DNA of 64,000 bases from contig NZ_CP142362.1 of NCBI RefSeq assembly GCF_035918395.1, positions 4,005,501 through 4,069,500 on the forward strand, given 5' to 3'. The position numbers and the translations under genes were made by a program. Below are positions 17,887-25,958 of this stretch, piece after piece. The stretch's first letter is position 1; the number at the start of each line of letters is the position of its first letter. The stretch comes from Mycolicibacterium sp. ND9-15. Its GTDB lineage: Bacteria > Actinomycetota > Actinomycetes > Mycobacteriales > Mycobacteriaceae. The notes under the pieces were generated by a model. It was given only the letters and a program-made list of their open reading frames with translations, did not search any database and was not told the origin of the DNA.

Positions 17887-18961
17887 CTCACCGGAGGAAG
17901 CCGCCTTCCGCGATCGGTTGCGCGGCTGGCTGACCGCGCAGAAGGGGAGGTTCCCGACGTCGGGCGACGAGTACTGGGCCGCCCAGGGCGTCTGGCATCA
18001 GGCGCTCTACGAGGCCGGGTTCTTCGGCACGTCCTGGCCGAAAAAGTATGGCGGACAGGATCTGCCGCCGGTCTACGACGTGATCGTCGACGAGGAGATC
18101 GCCAAGGCCGGTGCGCCGGCCCGGCCGAGCCTCGGTTATCTGGTGGTGGGGTTGTCACATTACGGGAGCGAGGAACTCCGGCAGCGATTCCTGCCCGGCA
18201 TGATCAACGGCACCGAGCGGTGGTGCCAGGGCTTCTCCGAACCCGGTGCGGGATCGGACCTGGCCTCGTTGACGACGACCGCGACGCGCGAGGGCGACGA
18301 CTACATCATCCTTGGCCACAAAGTCTGGACCAGCTACTCCGACGTCGCCGACTGGTGTCTGCTGCTGGCTCGCACGGACAAGGACGCGCCCAAACACAAG
18401 GGCATCTCGGCGTTCATCGTGCCGATGCACCAACCCGGCATCGAGCAGCGACCGTTGAAGATGATCAGCGGCGTCACCAAGGAATTCGGCCAGGTGCTGT
18501 TCGATGGGGCGCGGGTGTCGGCGGAGAACATGGTCGGCGCACCCGGCGAGGGATGGAAGCTCGCGATGACGGTCGTCAGCCACGAGCGGGAGCCGTCCAC
18601 GCTGGGGTTCTCGGCTCGGTACGGAAAGCTGGTGCGACAGTTGGTTTCCCGAGTCGACGGTTCGACTCCCGAGGAGCTGTCCTGGGCATGGGTGCAGACC
18701 GAGATGCTGCGACTGCACGTGCGTAGAAGGTTGTCCGAGCAACTCGACGGGATGACGCACGGACCCCAAGGCTCATTGGACAAGCTGTTGATGACGTGGG
18801 TCGAGCAGTCGGTGGGCCACGCCGCGCTGGCTACGGTCGGCACCAGTGATCCCGAGTTGTTCGGCGCCTATATGTACAGCCGTGCGCAGAGCGTGATGGG
18901 CGGCACCTCGCAGATTCAGAAGAACATCATCGCCTCGCGCATTCTTGGATTAGGAGTCTGA
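17873..18961 (+). CDS. Acyl-CoA dehydrogenase (FadE), large partner
   Basis: A 362-residue FAD acyl-CoA dehydrogenase with SEPGAGSDLASL (beta-domain substrate loop), KVWTSYSDVADW, and C-terminal SVMGGTSQIQKNI. The position of the MCAD-type catalytic Glu is Gly, as in other heteromeric mycobacterial FadE proteins, where the base lies elsewhere. It starts with TTG inside the end of the short subunit. Together they probably form one dehydrogenase. Confidence 0.9.
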   Translation: MDFRDSPEEAAFRDRLRGWLTAQKGRFPTSGDEYWAAQGVWHQALYEAGFFGTSWPKKYGGQDLPPVYDVIVDEEIAKAGAPARPSLGYLVVGLSHYGSEELRQRFLPGMINGTERWCQGFSEPGAGSDLASLTTTATREGDDYIILGHKVWTSYSDVADWCLLLARTDKDAPKHKGISAFIVPMHQPGIEQRPLKMISGVTKEFGQVLFDGARVSAENMVGAPGEGWKLAMTVVSHEREPSTLGFSARYGKLVRQLVSRVDGSTPEELSWAWVQTEMLRLHVRRRLSEQLDGMTHGPQGSLDKLLMTWVEQSVGHAALATVGTSDPELFGAYMYSRAQSVMGGTSQIQKNIIASRILGLGV

Positions 18962-18962
18962 A

Positions 18963-19730
18963 TTGTACGATCTGCCACCGGAAATCGACGTCCAAGCCGA
19001 TGGTGCGCTGCGCATCATAACGCTGAACCGGCCCGATTCGCTCAACTCGGTCAACGATGACCTGCACGTCGGTCTGGCGCACGTGTGGAGCCGCCTCGCC
19101 GAGGATCGCGAGGCTCGCACCGCGGTGATCACCGGTGCGGGACGGGCATTCTCGGCGGGCGGCGACTTCGGCTATCTGGAAGAGTTGCGGCAGGACGCCG
19201 ATCTGCGGGCGAAGACGATCCTGCACGGCCGCGAGATCGTGCTGGGCATGGCCCGCTGCCGGATCCCGGTGGTGGCTGCGGTCAACGGTCCGGCGGTCGG
19301 TCTGGGCTGCAGTCTGGTCGCGCTGAGCGACATCGTCTACATCAAAGAGGATGCCTACCTTGCCGATCCGCATGTGCAGGTCGGCCTGGTCGCCGCCGAC
19401 GGTGGGCCGTTGGTGTGGCCGCTGCAGATGAGCCTGCTGCACGCCAAGGAATTCGCGCTGACCGGCACTCGGATCTCGGCGCAGCGCGCGGCCGAGTTGG
19501 GTTTGGCGAACCACGTCGTCGAGGACCCACTCACCGAGGCCATCGCGTGCGCAAAGAAGATCATGGAACTGCCGCGCCAGGCCGTCGAAAGCACCAAGCG
19601 GCTGTTGAACATTCACCTCGAACGTGCCGTGCTCGCTGTGCTCGACTATGCGAACACCGCCGAGGAGCAGTCGTTCAAGACCGACGACTTCCGCGAGATC
19701 GTCACCCGGCTCAACGCCAAGAAGAAGTAG
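18963..19730 (+). CDS. Enoyl-CoA hydratase/isomerase (crotonase) family protein
   Basis: A 255-residue crotonase with oxyanion-hole segments GRAFSAGGDFG and NGPAVGLGCSL. The two glutamates of classical hydratase are replaced: the PE position reads DPHVQVG and the second reads AADGG, a pattern also seen in some mycobacterial EchA proteins. Hydration or isomerisation of a bulky enoyl-CoA is likely. TTG start one base after the FadE stop. Confidence 0.88.
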   Translation: MYDLPPEIDVQADGALRIITLNRPDSLNSVNDDLHVGLAHVWSRLAEDREARTAVITGAGRAFSAGGDFGYLEELRQDADLRAKTILHGREIVLGMARCRIPVVAAVNGPAVGLGCSLVALSDIVYIKEDAYLADPHVQVGLVAADGGPLVWPLQMSLLHAKEFALTGTRISAQRAAELGLANHVVEDPLTEAIACAKKIMELPRQAVESTKRLLNIHLERAVLAVLDYANTAEEQSFKTDDFREIVTRLNAKKK

Positions 19731-19746
19731 CGCCCCTTTTTCTTGA

Positions 19747-19943
19747 GCCGAGCGTGCGTGTCCGCTGCGCGACACGCCGCTGGCAGGCAGCATGTGCGCA
19801 CCCTCGCTGGGCGGCGACGGTGCGCAAAGTGCTGCCATTGCGCGGCGTGTCGGAGTCAGACACGCGCCGTCGCGTTGGTACGAGCGTGCGCAACCTATTG
19901 TGAGTGCGCGGCGCGTCGTGTGCAAACACGCGCGCTCGCGCAG
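19747..19943. repeat. Three tandem copies of a ~62-bp REP-like palindromic element
   Basis: The whole 217-bp gap between crotonase and SDR genes is filled by copies at about 19747-19808 (minus orientation), 19820-19874 (plus) and 19880-19943 (plus). Shared blocks are CGAGCGTGCG, GCGGCGTG and GTGCAAACACGC. Two more copies lie at 62415-62475 and 63451-63513. No coding frame is apparent. Confidence 0.6.
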
Positions 19944-19947
19944 ACGG

Positions 19948-20712
19948 TCACTTCGGCGGGAAGCGCAGCGCGCCGTCCAGGCGAATGATTTCGCCGTTGA
20001 GGTAATCGTTTTCGACGATGCTCTGCGCCAGCTGCGCGTACTCCGTCGACCGGCCCATCCGCTTGGGAAACGGCACCTGCGGACCCCAGTACTGCTCGAG
20101 CTGGTCGGCCGCCTGGCCATAGGCCGGGGTGTTGATCGTGCCCGGGGCGATGGTGACCACCCGGATACCGAGCGGCGAGAGATCGCGTGCGGCGACGAGC
20201 GTCATACCGAGCACGCCGCCTTTCGCCGCCGAATACGGGAGCTGGCCAATCTGGCCCTCGATGCCGGCGATCGACGCCGTGTTGATGATGACGCCCCGGG
20301 CGCCCTCATCGAGCGGCTCGGACTTCGCCATCTCCGCGGCCGACAGTCGCATCACATTGAAGACCGCGGTGAGATAGAACTCGATCGTCTTCTTGAAGCC
20401 ATCGAGATCCAGCGGCGATCCGTCCTTGCCGATGAGCCGACCGCCGCTGGCCGGGCCGCCGTGCGTGTCCACCGAAATCCGCAGGGGAGCCAGCGAGGCT
20501 GCCTCGGCGATCGCCGCGCTGACGGAGTCCTCCGACGTCGCATCGGTGCGGACGTACCGCACGCCGAGTTCGCTCTCGAGCTTCTTGCCCTTGTCGTCGG
20601 CCATGTCCGCGACCACGACCTTGGCCCCGGCGCCGTGCAGACGCCGGACCGTCGCCTCGCCGAGTCCGCCGGCGCCGCCGACCACGATCGCCGAGCTACC
20701 CGCGATTTGCAT
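19948..20712 (-). CDS. SDR oxidoreductase, HSD10-like 3-hydroxyacyl-CoA dehydrogenase type
   Basis: A 254-residue SDR with GGAGGLGEATVRRLHGAGA cofactor loop and YSAAKGG active site. The arrangement around GQLPYSAAKGGVLGMTL and GTINTPAY resembles HSD10-type (type II) 3-hydroxyacyl-CoA dehydrogenases, which fits its place opposite a thiolase. The ATG at 20712 is preferred because AAGGGG precedes it; a longer upstream frame runs through the operator and is not credible. Confidence 0.87.
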   Translation of the reverse strand: MQIAGSSAIVVGGAGGLGEATVRRLHGAGAKVVVADMADDKGKKLESELGVRYVRTDATSEDSVSAAIAEAASLAPLRISVDTHGGPASGGRLIGKDGSPLDLDGFKKTIEFYLTAVFNVMRLSAAEMAKSEPLDEGARGVIINTASIAGIEGQIGQLPYSAAKGGVLGMTLVAARDLSPLGIRVVTIAPGTINTPAYGQAADQLEQYWGPQVPFPKRMGRSTEYAQLAQSIVENDYLNGEIIRLDGALRFPPK

Positions 20713-20749
20713 ATGGTTCCCCTTCTTGCAACTGTCACTCTCAGCCTGA

Positions 20750-20764
20750 GAGAATAGCATTCTC
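20750..20764. promoter_or_regulatory. GAGAAT-AGC-ATTCTC operator, perfect palindrome
   Basis: Perfect 6-bp arms around AGC sit 38 bp before the SDR start and 24 bp before the thiolase start. A purine-rich AGACGGAGA ribosome site follows toward the thiolase. One repressor dimer here could shut off both divergent genes. Confidence 0.7.
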
Positions 20765-20788
20765 ATACCGGTCGAGACGGAGACACCT

Positions 20789-21928
20789 ATGCCTGAAGCC
20801 GAGATCGTTTCTGCCCTGCGCACCCCCATCGGTACCGCGATGAAGGGCACGCTGCGCGACACCGACGCCTACCACCTGGCCGAGCACGTAGTGGGCGCGG
20901 CGGCCGCCGAGTTGGGCTCGCATCCGGTCGACGACGTCATCCTCGGCGAAGGGCTGTACGGCGGCGGTGTCGTCGCCCGGCACGCGGCGATCACCGCGGG
21001 CCTGACCTCGGTGCCCGGCCTCGCGCTGAATCGGCATTGTGCAGCGGGGCAGGCAGCCGTCCAGAGCGCCGCCGCCGGCATCCGGGCCGGCATGGACCAA
21101 CTGGTGATCGCCGGTGGCGTCAACTCCGCCTCGACGTCGCCGCGGTTCACGCGCAGAGCGGGGGACGAGCAGGTGGACTGGTTCCCGCCCACGCACCCGG
21201 ACCGGCCTGACGCGCCGAACATGGACATGTCGATCACCGTCGGCTGGAACGCCGCCGTGCGCGCGGGCGTCAGCCGCGAGGAGATGGACCAGTGGGCGCT
21301 CGGCTCACACCGCAAAGCGATCCAGGCTATCGACGAGGGCCGTTTCAAAGAAGAGATCGTCCCGATCGAGACGCCACACGGGGTGTTCGACACCGACGAG
21401 CATCCGCGCCGCGACACCAGCATCGAGAAACTCGCCGCACTCAAGCCGCTGCACCCCGAAATCGAAGGCTTCTCGATCACCGCCGGTAACGCCTGCGGCG
21501 CCAATGACGGAGCCGCCGTGCTGACGCTGGCCAGCGACCGGCTCGGGTTGCCGTCTCTGGGCACCGTCAAGGCGTGGGCATCGGTCGGCGTCGATCCCGC
21601 CTTCACCGGCCTGGCACCCATCGAGGCGATCCCGAAAGCACTCAAGCGCGCGGGCATCTCGATCACCGACGTCGACCTGTTCGAGGTCAACGAGGCTTTC
21701 GCGGCGATGTGCGTGGCCACCGTCAAACTGCTCGACATCGACCCCGACCGCGTCAACGTCAGCGGTAGTGGTTGCTCACTCGGCCATCCGGTGGCCGCCA
21801 CCGGGGCACGCATGCTCGTCACGCTCGTCCACGAATTGCGCAGGCGGGGCGGCGGGATCGGTGTCGCTGCGATGTGTGCCGGCGGCGGGATGGGATCGGC
21901 CACGGTCATCGAGGTTCCGGCTCCGTAG
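20789..21928 (+). CDS. Acetyl-CoA acyltransferase (thiolase)
   Basis: A 379-residue thiolase of the degradative class. The nucleophilic Cys is in NRHCAAGQA, with VNEAFAAM, GCSLGHPVAATGAR and the second Cys in MCAGGGMGSA. It would cleave a 3-ketoacyl-CoA made by the divergent HSD10-like SDR. The MeaB gene follows after 12 bp, tying thiolysis to the mutase module. Confidence 0.93.
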   Translation: MPEAEIVSALRTPIGTAMKGTLRDTDAYHLAEHVVGAAAAELGSHPVDDVILGEGLYGGGVVARHAAITAGLTSVPGLALNRHCAAGQAAVQSAAAGIRAGMDQLVIAGGVNSASTSPRFTRRAGDEQVDWFPPTHPDRPDAPNMDMSITVGWNAAVRAGVSREEMDQWALGSHRKAIQAIDEGRFKEEIVPIETPHGVFDTDEHPRRDTSIEKLAALKPLHPEIEGFSITAGNACGANDGAAVLTLASDRLGLPSLGTVKAWASVGVDPAFTGLAPIEAIPKALKRAGISITDVDLFEVNEAFAAMCVATVKLLDIDPDRVNVSGSGCSLGHPVAATGARMLVTLVHELRRRGGGIGVAAMCAGGGMGSATVIEVPAP

Positions 21929-21940
21929 ACTGCGAAAGCG

Positions 21941-22828
21941 ATGACCAGCTCAAGCAGCGTTGCGGAGCTCATCGAGGCGGCACGCAACGGTTCGGCCCGG
22001 GCGGCCGGCCGGCTGCTCAGCATTGTCGAAAGCCCGCGGCGCAGTGAACTTCTCGATGCGCTCGGGCAGGTCGACGCGCCGCGCGTGGTGGGTGTGACCG
22101 GCCCGCCGGGCGCGGGGAAGTCGACGACGGTCGGCGCGCTCGTCGGCGCATACCGCGAGCGCGGCGAACGCGTCGCGGTCCTGGCGGTCGACCCCTCGTC
22201 GCCCTACAGCGGGGGAGCGCTGCTGGGTGATCGGATCAGGATGGCTGCCCACATCAACGATCCCGACGTGCTCATCCGGTCCGTTGCGGCGCGGGGACAT
22301 CTCGGTGGGCTGGCCGCGGCGGTGCCCGCGGCGATCCGCGTGCTCGCGGCGCTGTCCTACGGACTGGTGGTGCTGGAGACCGTGGGCGTCGGGCAGTCCG
22401 AAATCGAGATCGCGGCCGTCGCCGATCCCACCGTCGTCATCCTCAATCCCGGCGCCGGCGATGCCGTGCAGGCCGCCAAGGCCGGACTGTTGGAGGTGGC
22501 CGACATCGTGGTGGTGAACAAGGCCGACCGCGAGGGCGCCGACCAAACGGTGCGTGACCTGCGCGCCGAGACCAAGGTGCCGGTCCTGAAACTCATTGCC
22601 GCGCAAGGCGAGGGCGTCGGCGAGCTGGTGGAGGCAATCGAGGTGCACCACCGCTCCGACAGCCCGGAACGACGCGCCGCGCGGGCCCGGGCGCAGATCT
22701 TGTCGCTGGCGCAGACGCTGCTGCGCACGCATCCGGAGCTGGATCGGCTGGCCGTGGCGGTCGCCGACGGCGGCGACGACCCCTACACCGCCGCCGAGCG
22801 TCTCTTCGCCGTCCGTGCGGAGCCCTGA
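21941..22828 (+). CDS. meaB: MeaB/ArgK-type G3E GTPase, mutase chaperone
   Basis: The 295-residue G protein has GVTGPPGAGKST (Walker A), VDPSSP, ETVGVGQSE (switch/base region) and VVNKAD (G4). MeaB proteins gate adenosylcobalamin loading and rescue of acyl-CoA mutases. The mutase subunits are at 11155-13148, about 9 kb away under the same type of operator. Its 3' end overlaps the convergent TetR gene by 46 bp. Confidence 0.93.
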   Translation: MTSSSSVAELIEAARNGSARAAGRLLSIVESPRRSELLDALGQVDAPRVVGVTGPPGAGKSTTVGALVGAYRERGERVAVLAVDPSSPYSGGALLGDRIRMAAHINDPDVLIRSVAARGHLGGLAAAVPAAIRVLAALSYGLVVLETVGVGQSEIEIAAVADPTVVILNPGAGDAVQAAKAGLLEVADIVVVNKADREGADQTVRDLRAETKVPVLKLIAAQGEGVGELVEAIEVHHRSDSPERRAARARAQILSLAQTLLRTHPELDRLAVAVADGGDDPYTAAERLFAVRAEP

Positions 22829-23421
22829 TCCCGCTCAGGCAGATCCAGCATCCGGCCTGACATCCGGATCAACTGTGCGCGAAGGGTTTCCGCGTCGAGA
22901 TCGGCCACCAGGGGGTGCATGACGGCCACGCTGATCGCGCTCGACAGCATCGCGGCGTGCAGCCGAGCCTCCGGCCCGGCCTCGGTGCCCAGCAGCGTGG
23001 CGTAAAGGCGTTCGATGAACCGCTGGAACGGCTTGTGTTCGGCCTGCAGGCGAATGATCACCGGATCGAACTGCAGCACGCTGACGATCCCGCGCCGCTC
23101 GATGGCCTGGTCGATCATCCGGTCGAGCAGGATCTCGCGTGACCGCAGCCCGTTGCCGGCCGCCTCGGCCGCTTCCAGCGCGTCCTCCAGCCGGCTCATT
23201 TCCCGCTCGGTGATCGCGATGACGATTTCTTCCTTCGTCTTGAACTGCCGGTACACGGCCGCTTTGGTCACACCCATCGTGTCGGCGATCATCTGCAGCG
23301 ACGTGCCGCTGACGCCGTGCTCGGCGATCAACTTCAGTGCCGCGTCCAGGACCCGGGTCTGGGCAGCGGTGCGGGTGATCGCGCTGAAACTCTGTTTAGC
23401 CATCTGTTTAGCCGTCGCCAC
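22783..23421 (-). CDS. TetR-family regulator of the adjacent membrane-protein operon
   Basis: A 212-residue TetR protein; the HTH is GTSLQMIADTMGVTKAAVYR followed by QFKTKEEIV. A long inverted repeat lies in the 88-bp gap to the divergent operon at 23510, the usual arrangement for a local autorepressor. Met codons at 23421 and 23400 are both possible starts. The operator differs from the GAGAAT type, so this is a separate circuit. Confidence 0.9.
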   Translation of the reverse strand: MATAKQMAKQSFSAITRTAAQTRVLDAALKLIAEHGVSGTSLQMIADTMGVTKAAVYRQFKTKEEIVIAITEREMSRLEDALEAAEAAGNGLRSREILLDRMIDQAIERRGIVSVLQFDPVIIRLQAEHKPFQRFIERLYATLLGTEAGPEARLHAAMLSSAISVAVMHPLVADLDAETLRAQLIRMSGRMLDLPERDQGSARTAKRRSAAV

Positions 23422-23454
23422 AACGACGAGGGTAGCCGACTATTGACCATCAAG

Positions 23455-23491
23455 TTGCCGATCGGCTACCGTCCGAGTAGCCGATCGGCAA
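23455..23491. promoter_or_regulatory. TetR operator: 15-bp perfect inverted repeat
   Basis: TTGCCGATCGGCTAC at 23455-23469 is repeated as its exact complement at 23477-23491, with a 7-bp spacer. Each arm contains its own GCCGATCGGC palindrome, and a further half site GTAGCCGA occurs at 23432-23439. Two TetR dimers could bind side by side. It lies between the TetR gene and the operon at 23510. Confidence 0.8.
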
Positions 23492-23509
23492 CTAGCGTTG
23501 GAGCGGACG

Positions 23510-24217
23510 ATGAGACGAACTGACGGCGAGTTGATCATGTTGTGGGCCTTGCCTGTCATCGGGATCATCTGGGTGTCCGCATTTTTCCTCTTTCCCGGCT
23601 TCGTTCATCCCATGTCGCCGACCATGTCCGCGGAGGAGGTCGCCGGCTTCTACCGCGACGAGACCGCGCGGATCCGCTACAGCATGATCTTGTTCAACTG
23701 GTTCGGCGTGGGCTTGATCCCCACCGTCATCCTGTTGGCGATGCAGGTACGCCGAATGGCGCACCGCACGCCGATCCTGTCCTACTGCCTGATCGCCTGC
23801 GCGGGCGGACCGCCGACGCTCTTCCTCATCGCCAACATGTTCTGGCTCCTCGGCGCCTTCCGCCCGGAGCGTGCCCCCGAACTCACTCTGTTGCTCAACG
23901 ACCTCGCGTGGGTCACCTTCACGGTGCTGGTTCCCTACCTCATCGCCCAGTGCCTGGTGCTGGCGCTGGCGATCTACTGGGATCGCCAGGACCAGCCCGT
24001 GTTCCGGCCGTGGGTGGCGCACTTCAACCTGATCATCGCGGTCGCCCTGATGCCGGCAGCCTTCGGCGCGGTGACGTTGCGCGGACCGATCGCATGGGAT
24101 GGCTTGCTGTCGTTCTGGGTCAAGAACATCGCGATCGCGGTGTGGATAGTGGTCATGGGAGTTGTTCTCGCCCGGACTATTCGGCGCCAACGGGCCGAAG
24201 CTGTGATCGCCGCATGA
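23510..24217 (+). CDS. Polytopic membrane protein, COX-linked operon, unknown family
   Basis: About 235 residues with six hydrophobic spans. The first periplasmic loop carries FPGFVHPMSPTMSAEEVAGF, and later loops are aromatic. A TTG at 23498 is in frame, but the ATG at 23510 is preferred. The stop overlaps the next gene (ATGA). Not recognised. Association with COX3- and COX4-like genes suggests a redox membrane complex. Confidence 0.7.
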   Translation: MRRTDGELIMLWALPVIGIIWVSAFFLFPGFVHPMSPTMSAEEVAGFYRDETARIRYSMILFNWFGVGLIPTVILLAMQVRRMAHRTPILSYCLIACAGGPPTLFLIANMFWLLGAFRPERAPELTLLLNDLAWVTFTVLVPYLIAQCLVLALAIYWDRQDQPVFRPWVAHFNLIIAVALMPAAFGAVTLRGPIAWDGLLSFWVKNIAIAVWIVVMGVVLARTIRRQRAEAVIAA

Positions 24218-25053
24218 GTACGTCGACAGCGGCGTCGGTGGCCGTGCCGGAACCCCCCGCCGGTTCACGACTGGGCCGTTTCGCATGGAACTTTCGTCAC
24301 CACCCCAAGCGCGAGTTGTGGTTCGCGTGGTGGGTCATGGTCGTGTTCTACCAGTTGTACGGGTTGCTGTTCTTTCTTGTCACCCGGGTACAACCACCCC
24401 CGAGCCCCGACTGGGATTCACCGCTGGTTGTGCAATGGTTCGACGGCCGCCACGTCGGTATCCTCACCGGATTCGGCGTCGTGTTCCTGATCTCGGGTAT
24501 GTGTGCGCCGATGAATGCCCTTCTCGCATACTCGATGCGGCGGATGTCGGTGAGTCGCGTCTTCGCCTATTCGTACTTGATCATGTATTCGCTCGCTGCC
24601 CTCCCCGGCATGCTGGTGATGGCTATTGCGATGACCGTCGGAGCTCTTCGCACCGACCGCGACCCCGCACTGACCCAGTGGCTCTACGATTTCGCGTTCC
24701 TGTCGTTCAGCGGCACCATGGGTGTGTTCCTGGTCGGTTCGGTGGTCTGGTTGGTCGCCATCCTGCTCGACAAGAACAACGTCTTTCCGAAGTGGTTCGC
24801 ATATCTCGGGTTGTGCAACGCGCTGACCGAGGTCGTCGTCGCGCCGGCGTGGATCTTCCAACGCGGTGCCTTCGCGTGGAACGGCGCGATCGCGTGGTGG
24901 ATCAACATGGTCGTGTTCGTCACCTACACCGCCGCGTTCATCGTGTTGTTACGCAAGTTGATCGAACGGGAAGACTTCGGCGCCGGGCCGCTACCCGATC
25001 TCCCGCGCAAAGGTGAAGCCAAGCAGGCGGTTTCGGTGGAGGCGGTTCGATGA
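24214..25053 (+). CDS. Polytopic membrane protein, COX-linked operon, unknown family
   Basis: A 279-residue protein with six or seven spans and a soluble N-terminus containing NFRHHPKRELWFAWW. The pattern of loops (CAPMNALLAYSMRRMSVSRV, DKNNVFPKWFAYLG) resembles the preceding protein loosely, so the pair may be distant paralogues. It overlaps both neighbours by ATGA. Function unknown. Confidence 0.7.
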   Translation: MSTSTAASVAVPEPPAGSRLGRFAWNFRHHPKRELWFAWWVMVVFYQLYGLLFFLVTRVQPPPSPDWDSPLVVQWFDGRHVGILTGFGVVFLISGMCAPMNALLAYSMRRMSVSRVFAYSYLIMYSLAALPGMLVMAIAMTVGALRTDRDPALTQWLYDFAFLSFSGTMGVFLVGSVVWLVAILLDKNNVFPKWFAYLGLCNALTEVVVAPAWIFQRGAFAWNGAIAWWINMVVFVTYTAAFIVLLRKLIEREDFGAGPLPDLPRKGEAKQAVSVEAVR

Positions 25054-25646
25054 CGGATCTCGCCGGTACCGAGCCGCAACAACTCGAGGACACGCCGAAA
25101 CGATCAGTGCCGGGGCAGCCGGACATGTGGTTGTTCGTGTTGTTCGAGGCGCTCCTGTTCACCGGGTACTTCTCGGTCTATTTGGCCTTGCGCACTCAAA
25201 ACGCGGACCTTTTCCTACAGTCGCAGGCCGATCTGGATCTGCGGATCGGGGTCTTCAATACCATTGTTCTGCTGTCGAGTTCATGGGCGATCGCCCGATG
25301 CGTCCGCGCGTCCCGGGAGGGCGCGTACCGGCCGGCGATGGCGTTTGCCTTCGTGACAGTCGGCTTCGGCGTGATGTTCCTGATCTCCAAGGTGCTGGAG
25401 TGGCTCCAGGAGATCCACATGGGGAACACCTTCACCAGCGACGAGTTCTTCCAGCACTACTTCTTCTTGACATCACTGCACTGCATCCACGTGCTGATCG
25501 GCTTCATCGTGTTGGGTGTGGTGATCTATCAGTTGCGAAGTCCGGCCCGGCGGTCCCAGAAGCTCGTGGAAACGGGCGCCACCTATTGGCACACAGTTGA
25601 TTTCCTGTGGGTCTTGATCTTCGCCATGCTCTACGTCGTGAGGTGA
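25050..25646 (+). CDS. Cytochrome c oxidase subunit III-like (NorE-type) protein
   Basis: A 198-residue five-span protein with the family hallmarks PDMWLFVLFEALLF near the N-terminus, FTSDEFFQHYFFLTSLHCIHVLIG in the middle and YWHTVDFLWVLIFAMLYV at the C-terminus. Lengths near 200 and five spans fit NorE-type members rather than the 260-residue classical subunit III. No subunit I or II gene is nearby, which is unusual for a COX3 homologue. Confidence 0.88.
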   Translation: MTDLAGTEPQQLEDTPKRSVPGQPDMWLFVLFEALLFTGYFSVYLALRTQNADLFLQSQADLDLRIGVFNTIVLLSSSWAIARCVRASREGAYRPAMAFAFVTVGFGVMFLISKVLEWLQEIHMGNTFTSDEFFQHYFFLTSLHCIHVLIGFIVLGVVIYQLRSPARRSQKLVETGATYWHTVDFLWVLIFAMLYVVR

Positions 25647-25661
25647 CCGGGTGAGCAACAT

Positions 25662-25958
25662 ATGAGCACGATATTGCACAAGAGACTGCTGATCGCCTGG
25701 ACGATCCTCACGTTGCTGACCCTGGTCTACGTCTGGATGGACGAGTCGGTCGATCAGAACGGCACGCTGCGGGCCAGCACCGTGGTCACCGTGAGTGCGA
25801 TCACGATCGCACTCATCAAGGTGCGCATCATCTTTCGTGAGTTCATGGAGGTACGCCACGCCCCGGTGTGGCTGTGCCGCCTCACCGATGGCTGGCTGGT
25901 ACTCGTCGCAGCATGCCTGTTGGGCAGCTATCTCATCGGCGCGGCGGTATCCGGTTAG
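25662..25958 (+). CDS. Prokaryotic cytochrome c oxidase subunit IV-like protein
   Basis: A 98-residue protein with three spans: a first span after KRLLIAWTILT, a second with IALIKVRIIFREFMEVRHAP (the family's KxRxxxxxFMExR pattern), and a third near the C-terminus. This matches the COX4/NorF-type accessory family that partners NorE-type COX3. It ends 4 bp inside the convergent FAD gene. Confidence 0.82.
   Translation: MSTILHKRLLIAWTILTLLTLVYVWMDESVDQNGTLRASTVVTVSAITIALIKVRIIFREFMEVRHAPVWLCRLTDGWLVLVAACLLGSYLIGAAVSG

Noticed and set aside
20713..20862. 50-residue extension of the SDR at 19948-20712
   Set aside because: It would run through the perfect operator and into the divergent thiolase gene. 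The Rossmann motif begins just after the ATG at 20712.
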